The position numbers were made by a program, and so were the translations under genes. A model generated the notes under the pieces. The model did not search any database. It worked only from the letters and a program-made list of their open reading frames with translations, and was not told where the DNA came from. A DNA stretch of 64,000 nucleotides from Streptomyces lincolnensis. GTDB lineage: Bacteria; Actinomycetota; Actinomycetes; Streptomycetales; Streptomycetaceae. The DNA lies in the NCBI RefSeq assembly GCF_001685355.1, contig NZ_CP016438.1, forward strand, positions 7,936,001 to 8,000,000, written 5' to 3'. Positions 55,117 to 64,000 of the stretch are shown piece by piece (within the stretch, counting starts at the first letter, position 1; the number at the start of each line of letters is the position of its first letter).

Positions 55117-55913
55117 CCGTTCACCCCGGTGTAGTGCCGCAGGCTCCACCGCCACAGCAGCCGCGACCCCAGGTAGGTCAGCACGCCCACCAGCGGCGCG
55201 GACGCCGCCAGCCAGTACGGGACGCCGGTGTCGTGGCCGTGGCCGGTGAGGACGGCGACCGGGAGGTAGGCCACGAAGGCGAGGGGGAGGGCGTAGGTCA
55301 GGAAGCCGCCCACGGCCTTGGGCAGGACGTTCAGCGGGTAGCTGCCGAAGGTGCCGAGGAGTTCCTCCAGCCAGCGGCTCCAGTAGTCGGCGGCCGGGAA
55401 GCGCAGGGAGGCGCAGGCCAGTGCCGTGAACAGGGCCGCCTCCAGCAGCATGCCGCCGACGACCGCCGCGACCAGGTACGAGATCCGGCCCGCCGACCAG
55501 TCCAGCTCGCTGCGGCTGAGCGCGCCGACCATCAGGCCCGCCGCGACCGTCAGGTCACCGAGCGCGTTGGTCGGGAAGTAGGACAGCTGGACCTGGCGGT
55601 GCACCGGCATGGGACGCATCAGGTAGATGTCGATGCGGCCCTCCTGGATCTGCCGGCCGATGAAGTGCATCCGCCCCAGCAACAGCACGAACAGGCCGTG
55701 CGCGAGCATCCGCGTCGCCGGGATCAGCAGGACCTCGGAGCTGTCCCAGCCGCCCATCCCGGTGAACCGGGCCAGCAGCACGGTCGCGAACACGATCACC
55801 GAGACCTGCCAGATCGCACCGATCGCCACATTCAGCAGGAACTCGGCGCGATACTCCAGCTGCGCACGGAAGTTGAGCCGCGTGATGCGCCACGCGATCC
55901 GGACGGCGTTCAC
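55113..55913 (-). CDS. ABC-2 type transporter permease
   Basis: A 266-residue membrane protein with six hydrophobic segments and the family pattern LNFRAQLEYRAEFLLNVAIG, then RIDIYLMRPMPVHRQV, as in DUF990-type ABC-2 permeases. The GTG at 55913 is chosen because AGGGAGG lies 9 bases upstream; a GTG at 55922 overlapping the previous stop is an alternative. It pairs with the next permease and the ATPase to make an exporter of unknown substrate. Confidence 0.85.
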   Translation of the reverse strand: MNAVRIAWRITRLNFRAQLEYRAEFLLNVAIGAIWQVSVIVFATVLLARFTGMGGWDSSEVLLIPATRMLAHGLFVLLLGRMHFIGRQIQEGRIDIYLMRPMPVHRQVQLSYFPTNALGDLTVAAGLMVGALSRSELDWSAGRISYLVAAVVGGMLLEAALFTALACASLRFPAADYWSRWLEELLGTFGSYPLNVLPKAVGGFLTYALPLAFVAYLPVAVLTGHGHDTGVPYWLAASAPLVGVLTYLGSRLLWRWSLRHYTGVNG

Positions 55914-55918
55914 GGACC

Positions 55919-56722
55919 TCACCCTCCCTGGGAGACGACACGACGGGCGGCGCGCCGCCACAGGAACCGGGTGAACAGGGCGAGCACCACGACCCAGCCG
56001 GCCTGGACCGCCAGCTGCCCGGCCGCGTCCGACAGCGGGATCCGTCCGATGTAGATCGACAACGGCACGTTCAGCGTCGCCTGGAAGGGCAGGAAGCCGC
56101 TCATGGTCACGAACCAGTCCGGGAAGAACCACAGCGGCGCGTAGACCCCGGACAGCAGGTTCTGCGCGAAGATGATGATCAGGATCGCCGAGTTGTTGCG
56201 CAGTGCCCAGAAGCACCACTGGTCCGTGGCGAGCATGATGTAGTGCAGCACCCACTGGCCGAGCAGCAGGCTCAGCAGGAACACCCCCGCCACGGCGGCG
56301 GATCGGGGCGGTTCCACCACGCCGGCCGCGAGGCAGATCAGGTAGCCGCCGAGCGCCCACGCGAACCCGTACACCTGCTCGCCCAGCGCGCGCAGGGCGT
56401 AGTAGCGGTGGGGCGGCAGCGGGCGCAGGTACCAGTAGACGATGGTGCCGAAGTGCATGTGCTGGATCACGGTGTCCCGGCCCGCGAACTGGTCCAACTC
56501 CCTGAGCCGGGAGGCGAGGACGGCCAGCACGGCGTAGGTGACCGCCTGGCTCTCGTCGAGTCCCGCGGTGGTGCCGGTGTGGGAGTACAGGCCGTGCCAC
56601 AGGGACGCCACCAGCACCACCTGCACGAGCAGGCGGAGCGCGACGCCCGTCATCCGGGGCGGGGCGTTCAGTTCGCCGAGCGGGGTGACGCGGGCGACGC
56701 GCCAGGCGGACAGGGCGGCCAT
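55919..56722 (-). CDS. ABC-2 type transporter permease
   Basis: A 267-residue permease with about six hydrophobic segments; the block YWYLRPLPPHRYYALRALGE is the counterpart of the PMPVHRQV motif of the partner. The ATG overlaps the stop of the ATPase gene by one base (TGATG). The two permeases are homologous and are commonly found together in actinomycetes. Confidence 0.85.
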   Translation of the reverse strand: MAALSAWRVARVTPLGELNAPPRMTGVALRLLVQVVLVASLWHGLYSHTGTTAGLDESQAVTYAVLAVLASRLRELDQFAGRDTVIQHMHFGTIVYWYLRPLPPHRYYALRALGEQVYGFAWALGGYLICLAAGVVEPPRSAAVAGVFLLSLLLGQWVLHYIMLATDQWCFWALRNNSAILIIIFAQNLLSGVYAPLWFFPDWFVTMSGFLPFQATLNVPLSIYIGRIPLSDAAGQLAVQAGWVVVLALFTRFLWRRAARRVVSQGG

Positions 56723-57720
56723 CACGCGGCGGCCCCGGCCTGGGCGTAGGCGGTCCGCATCACGTCCTCCAGGTCGGCCTCGTCGATGGCGACGCCCGTC
56801 ACCTCGTACCGTTCGATGACCGCCTTCAACGCCTCGTGCACGGTGGGTGCTTCGGGCCCGTCGGGGCCGAACACGACCTGCGGCCCGTCCTGCCGCAGCA
56901 GCGCGATGCCCGGCAGCGCCACGACGTCGGTGTGCGCGTCGGCGAGGGTGGCCCGCACCTGCCAGGTGGATCCGAACCTGCGGCGGATCTCGTCGAGGCT
57001 GCCGTCCAGGACGAGCCGGCCGTGGTTGATCAGGACGACCCGCTCGGCCAGCCGCTCGACCTCCGTCATGTCGTGCGTGGTCAGCAGGACCGTGCGGCCG
57101 CGCTGCTCGACCTGGTGCCGCAGGAACTCCCGCACCTGCTCCTTGACGACGACGTCCATGCCGATCGTCGGCTCGTCCAGGAACACCACCTGCGGGTCGT
57201 GCAGCAGGGCCGCCGCGAGGTCGGAACGCACCCGCTGGCCGAGGGAGAGATGCCGCACCCGGGTGTCCCAGAAGGACGACAGGTCCAGCAGCTCGTCGAA
57301 CTCCTTGAGCCGGGCCGCGTGTTCGGCCTTCGGCACCTCGTAGATGTCCCTCAGGATCGCGAAGGACTCCCGGGCGGGCAGATCCCACCACAACTGGGTG
57401 CGCTGCCCGAACACCGCGCCGATGTTACGGGCGTTGCGCTCACGCTCCTGGTACGGCACCACGCCCGCCACCCGGGCCTCGCCGGAGGTGGGCGTGAGGA
57501 TGCCGGTGAGGACCTTGATGGTGGTCGACTTGCCGGCGCCGTTCGGGCCGAGCAGGGCCAGGAGTTCCCCGGGGGCCACCTCGAAGGTGACGTCCGAGAC
57601 GGCGTGCTTGGCGACCCGCTCGGGATTGACCAGGGAGCGGATGGCGCCCGCCACTCCCGGGCGGCGGACGGTGGTGTGAAAGACACGGGACAGACCGTGG
57701 ACCTCGATGCTTCCGCTCAC
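56722..57720 (-). CDS. ABC transporter ATP-binding protein
   Basis: A 332-residue ATPase with Walker A GPNGAGKSTTIK near residue 63, signature LSLGQRVRSDLA, Walker B VVFLDEPTIGMD and the His-switch TTHDMTEVERL. The C-terminal 90 residues form the accessory domain typical of these exporters (DUF4162-like). GTG 57720 is chosen for its AAGGGAG site 8 bases upstream; an ATG 24 bases earlier would have none. First gene of a four-gene operon. Confidence 0.88.
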   Translation of the reverse strand: MSGSIEVHGLSRVFHTTVRRPGVAGAIRSLVNPERVAKHAVSDVTFEVAPGELLALLGPNGAGKSTTIKVLTGILTPTSGEARVAGVVPYQERERNARNIGAVFGQRTQLWWDLPARESFAILRDIYEVPKAEHAARLKEFDELLDLSSFWDTRVRHLSLGQRVRSDLAAALLHDPQVVFLDEPTIGMDVVVKEQVREFLRHQVEQRGRTVLLTTHDMTEVERLAERVVLINHGRLVLDGSLDEIRRRFGSTWQVRATLADAHTDVVALPGIALLRQDGPQVVFGPDGPEAPTVHEALKAVIERYEVTGVAIDEADLEDVMRTAYAQAGAAA

Positions 57721-57809
57721 GCTGTGAACTCCCTTGCTCCGCACGTGAGAAGCGGCCGGTCGGAGTCAGGGCCGACCGGCCGCGGGCACCTCATGACCGT
57801 CGCAGAATG

Positions 57810-60744
<2,935 letters not shown>

Positions 60745-61638
60745 TCAGCCCTTGATGCCGGTCTGCGCGATCCCCTGCACCAGCCAGCGCTGGAGGAAGA
60801 GGAACACGAACAACAAGGGAAGGATAGAAATAGCGGTCGCCATGAAGATCTGGTGGAACACCACGGTCTGCCCGGTGGTGTACGACGAGAGCGCGACCTG
60901 GACGGTCCACGCGCTCGGGTCCTGGCCGATGACCAGCGGCCACAGGAAGGCGTTCCAGCCGTTGATGAAGGTGATGGTGGCGATCGCCGCGAAGAAGTTC
61001 AGCGAGTTGGGCACCACGACGCGCCAGTACGCGCCCCAGTAACCCAGCCCGTCCACGCGCGCCGCCTCCTCCAGCTCCTTGGGGAACCCCAGGAAGTACT
61101 GCCGGAAGAGGAAGCAGGTGAAACCACTGAACAGGCCCGGGATGATCAGACCCCGGTAGGTGTCCACCCAGCCGAGCGAGGACACCAGCACAAAACTGGG
61201 CACGAAGGTCACCGCGGTCGGGACCATCAGAGTGCCCAGCACGACGTAGAAGATCTTGTTGGCGTGCTTGTACGGGATGCGGGCCAGACCGTAGCCCGCG
61301 AGGGAGCAGATCAGCAGCACGCCGACGGTGTGCAGGAGCGCGACGACGGTGGAGTTCCACAGCGACCTGGCGAAGGGCACCGAGGAGTCGTCGAACAGGG
61401 CGCCGATGTTGCCCCACTGGAGGTCGGTGGGGAAGAACTGCCAGTTCTCGCCGGTGATCGCGGCATCGGTGGACAGGGCGTTGCGGACGATCAGATAGAA
61501 CGGGACGAGGAAGAGGAACGCGGCGACGGCCGTGGCGATGTACAGGCCGGTGGAGCTCATCACGTTCCGGCCGCGCCGCGCGCGACGGGGCCGCTGGGCC
61601 GGCGCGGTCCTGGCCGGCTCGGGCATGGTGGCGGTCAC
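60745..61638 (-). CDS. Carbohydrate ABC transporter permease (MalG type)
   Basis: A 297-residue permease with a GTG start in GTGA overlap with its partner. Six membrane segments are visible; the EAA loop is FPKELEEAARVDGLGYWG near residue 190. Near the C-terminus the codons for ATAISILPLL use many A/T third bases, unlike the rest. It precedes the GH2 gene by 12 bases. Confidence 0.9.
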   Translation of the reverse strand: MTATMPEPARTAPAQRPRRARRGRNVMSSTGLYIATAVAAFLFLVPFYLIVRNALSTDAAITGENWQFFPTDLQWGNIGALFDDSSVPFARSLWNSTVVALLHTVGVLLICSLAGYGLARIPYKHANKIFYVVLGTLMVPTAVTFVPSFVLVSSLGWVDTYRGLIIPGLFSGFTCFLFRQYFLGFPKELEEAARVDGLGYWGAYWRVVVPNSLNFFAAIATITFINGWNAFLWPLVIGQDPSAWTVQVALSSYTTGQTVVFHQIFMATAISILPLLFVFLFLQRWLVQGIAQTGIKG

Positions 61639-62600
61639 TTGGACTCGTCCCCCCTTCCGAAGCCCATGATCTTGCCCTGGAACAGGGTCACGACACAGAT
61701 CAGTACGGTCAGAATGACGGCCCCCGCGCTGCCGGCGCCGTAGTCCTGGCTCTCGCCCAGCGCCTTGTAGTAGAGCTCGACGAGGGGCGGGCGGCCCCAG
61801 GTGGTCTTCGACAGGAGGTTGAAGAACTCGTCGAAGGCCTGGTAGGCGGCGATGAGCAGCAGCAGGACCACCGCCGTGGAGGTGGCCCGCAGCTGGGGCA
61901 GGGTGATGTGCCGGAAGGTCTGCCAGCCCGGCTTGGCGCCGTCGATGGCGGCGGCCTCGTACAGCTCGCCCGGGATGTTCTGGAGCGCGGCCAGGAACAG
62001 GATCATGTAGAAGCCGGACTGGAGCCACAGCCGGGCCGAGACGATGACCAGCCAGTACCAGGGCGGGTTGGGGTCGGCCAGCCAGGCGATGTTCTCGATC
62101 CCGAACCAGCCGAGGACCGTGTTCATCAGCCCGAAGCGGACCCCGCTGAAGATGGACATCTTCCAGATCAGCGAGGCGGCCACATAGCTGCACGCGGTCG
62201 GCAGGAAGAACACCGAGCGGAAGAACGCCCGCATGAAACGCAGCCGGTTCACCAGCAGGGCCAGGCCCAGTGAGAACGCCCAGGTGGTGGGCACGATGAA
62301 CGCGGCGAAGACGGTGAACGTGCCGAGCGAGCCGACGAAGTCGTCGTTCGTCAGCATGTACGTGTAGTTGTCGAAGCCGATGAACTTGTCGGGCGTGACG
62401 GTGAAGCGGGCGTCGAAGAAGCTGAGCCAGATGCTCCAGAGGATCGGCGCGTAGATGAAGATCGCCAGGCCGATGAGGAAGGGCCCGGTGAAGAGCCAGA
62501 AGTTGAGCGTGGGGCTGCCCCGCAGACCCCGCCGCGGCCGGGCCGGGGAGGCCTTGGCCGGGGCGGGGCGCGCGAGGTCGTGGGTCTTGGTCGCCGACAT
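61635..62600 (-). CDS. Carbohydrate ABC transporter permease (MalF type)
   Basis: A 321-residue permease with a 30-residue basic tail, six hydrophobic segments and the EAA loop NIPGELYEAAAIDGAKPG near residue 210. It lies 20 bases downstream of the binding protein and overlaps the second permease. No ATPase gene accompanies the set. Confidence 0.9.
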   Translation of the reverse strand: MSATKTHDLARPAPAKASPARPRRGLRGSPTLNFWLFTGPFLIGLAIFIYAPILWSIWLSFFDARFTVTPDKFIGFDNYTYMLTNDDFVGSLGTFTVFAAFIVPTTWAFSLGLALLVNRLRFMRAFFRSVFFLPTACSYVAASLIWKMSIFSGVRFGLMNTVLGWFGIENIAWLADPNPPWYWLVIVSARLWLQSGFYMILFLAALQNIPGELYEAAAIDGAKPGWQTFRHITLPQLRATSTAVVLLLLIAAYQAFDEFFNLLSKTTWGRPPLVELYYKALGESQDYGAGSAGAVILTVLICVVTLFQGKIMGFGRGDESK

Positions 62601-62620
62601 GTCGTGGTCCGTCCCGCGGC

Positions 62621-63883
62621 CTATCCGAACAGCTTCTTCAGCTCACGGTTGACGACCGTGTCGCACTTGTCGAGGGCGGCCTCCGGGTCCATGTTCTTGC
62701 GCACGGAGTTGGCGAAGACGTCCTCGAAGGCGGTGCGCATGGCCTGGGTCCAGCCGATGTTGTCGAAGTGCCCGAACTCGTTGAAGAGCCGGACGCCCTC
62801 GGCGGCGTTGCCGGTCTTGAGCTTGGTCGCCTTCTGCGCGGTCGAGGTGCGCGGCGGGATGTGGAAGCCGTAGGACGTGGCCCAGTCCTCCTGGTACTGC
62901 TTCTGGTCGATCCACAGCCACTTGACGTATTCCTTGGCGGCGTCGACGTTCTTGCCCTTGGCGTTGACGAACATCGACCAGCCGCCGTTGTAGACCGACT
63001 GCTTGCCGGAGTCGACGGTCTTGGGGAAGGGGAAGACCCCCCAGTCGTCGCCGAGCGCCTCCTGGATCGCCGGCATCGCCCACATGCCGCAGAACTGGAT
63101 GGCGCACAGGCCCTGGGTGAACGAGGAGGGGTCCCAGGACTCGGTCGGAGCGCCGAGGAGAAGGTCGCCGCTGGTGAACAGCTTGCGCATCTTCTTCAGG
63201 CCTTCGATGACGCCGTCCGTGTGGTAGGCGATCTCGTTCTTCGCGTCGAGGTGCTGGGCGCCGGCCGACCAGATCAACGTGTCGTTGACGCTGTGCAGGT
63301 CGTTGCCCATGTACAGGCCCTTGACCTTGCCGGTGGTGAGCTTGGCGGCGGCCTCCATCAGCTCGTCGAGCGTGGTGGGTACCCCGACGCCCGCCTTGTC
63401 CAGCATCGACTTGCGGTAGAAGAAGAACTGCGGGTCGTCGATCATCCGGACGCCGTATATCTTCCCGTCGACCGTGTGCGACGTGATGTCGGCCGGGTTG
63501 AAGTCGCTCTTGACCGGCGCGACGATGTCGGTCAGGTCCGCCACCTGACCGCTTCTGACCAACTGGATCTGCGGGTGGAACTCGAAGAGGTCGGGCGCCT
63601 TGTCGGTGAGCAGCGTGGCGAAGAGCTTGCTCTCGAAGTCGGCGCTGGTGATCCACTGCGTGGTCACGGCGGCCTTGTCGTAGGCCTTCGCGTAGCGCTT
63701 GATGGCCTGCTCGGTGCCCTGCTCGCCGTAGGCGTGGAAGTACTGGGTGAGGTTCACGCCCGAAGCGCCGCCGCCCCGGCCGTTGTTGCCGCCGCACGCG
63801 GCGAGTCCGCCGGCGGCGGCCAGGCCCATGGCGGCGCGCAGAACGTTCCGGCGGTCCCAGGTGCTGTTGCTCAATGCCGACAT
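62621..63883 (-). CDS. Sugar-binding lipoprotein of the beta-galactoside importer
   Basis: A 420-residue family-1 solute-binding protein. The N-terminus (DRRNVLRAAMG) carries a Tat-like twin-arginine and the lipobox GLAAC near residue 30. The mature part has the typical two-lobe pattern (LTQYFHAYGEQGTEQAIK, then SWDPSSFTQGLCAIQFCGMW). It is the first gene of the operon that ends in the GH2 beta-galactosidase, so beta-galactosides are a reasonable ligand. Confidence 0.88.
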   Translation of the reverse strand: MSALSNSTWDRRNVLRAAMGLAAAGGLAACGGNNGRGGGASGVNLTQYFHAYGEQGTEQAIKRYAKAYDKAAVTTQWITSADFESKLFATLLTDKAPDLFEFHPQIQLVRSGQVADLTDIVAPVKSDFNPADITSHTVDGKIYGVRMIDDPQFFFYRKSMLDKAGVGVPTTLDELMEAAAKLTTGKVKGLYMGNDLHSVNDTLIWSAGAQHLDAKNEIAYHTDGVIEGLKKMRKLFTSGDLLLGAPTESWDPSSFTQGLCAIQFCGMWAMPAIQEALGDDWGVFPFPKTVDSGKQSVYNGGWSMFVNAKGKNVDAAKEYVKWLWIDQKQYQEDWATSYGFHIPPRTSTAQKATKLKTGNAAEGVRLFNEFGHFDNIGWTQAMRTAFEDVFANSVRKNMDPEAALDKCDTVVNRELKKLFG

Positions 63884-64000
63884 GGTGACGTCCTTGTCTC
63901 GAGTGAGGCTGCGGCTCAGACGCTCAGCGGGAGATGGCTGAAAGAGCGGTGCGGAGCGGGACGTTAACCTTCGGCTAAGGCTTCGGCAAGGGGTTGAACG
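63884..64000. other. Promoter side of the beta-galactoside operon, cut by the window edge
   Basis: No gene. It contains the repeat TTCGG in CCTTCGGCTAAGGCTTCGG and a TTAACC stretch, but no clear operator. The promoter is only partly in the window. Confidence 0.3.

Overview
The window is high-GC DNA with GTG starts, 1- and 4-base start/stop overlaps between genes, twin-arginine and lipoprotein signals, and almost no TTA codons. This points to Streptomyces or a close actinomycete relative. I see no rRNA, tRNA, CRISPR array, insertion sequence or phage gene. About 50 protein genes fill nearly the whole window.

Layout. 1-3582 is the 3' part of an HTH-NACHT STAND ATPase, cut by the window edge. 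3579-8779 is mixed housekeeping and hypothetical genes: DinB, a DUF6461-like protein, a TetR/EamA exporter pair with two clear operators, a tandem lipoprotein pair and a small secreted protein. 8862-14834 is a xylo-oligosaccharide module: a LacI regulator, a GH43 beta-xylosidase and an ABC importer in overlapping order. 15220-30240 is a second sugar module: two paralogous LacI regulators flank a hydroxyacid dehydrogenase, an ABC importer, a right-handed beta-helix hydrolase, two alginate-lyase-fold secreted proteins and a carboxylesterase. 30357-34201 holds an S-methylmethionine/homocysteine pair, a DUF4328 membrane protein and a RidA protein. 34244-43832 is a rhamnogalacturonan/arabinogalactan module: a beta-strand-repeat surface protein, a GH43 arabinofuranosidase, a GH43_24-like galactanase with CBM13, a PL4 rhamnogalacturonan lyase, a CE12 acetylesterase and a DUF2264 protein. 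43857-53929 is miscellaneous: a LRV/HEAT-repeat protein, a secreted unknown, a TetR/hydrolase pair, a secreted EEP nuclease/phosphatase with a lectin-like tail, a PHP metallohydrolase and its partner, and an MFS exporter. 53944-57720 is an ABC-2 exporter operon ending in an MFS gene with a TTA codon. 57838-63883 is an ABC sugar importer with a GH2 beta-galactosidase.

How it fits together. Four blocks (xylose side, galacturonan-like side, rhamnogalacturonan-I side, beta-galactoside side) together look like a plant cell-wall (hemicellulose plus pectin) utilisation region. Secreted enzymes cut and deacetylate pectic backbone and side chains, three separate ABC importers bring in oligosaccharides, and cytoplasmic GH43 and GH2 enzymes finish them. 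LacI-type inverted repeats sit at nearly every promoter in the sugar blocks. Assignments of substrate are from family and context, not from measured activity.
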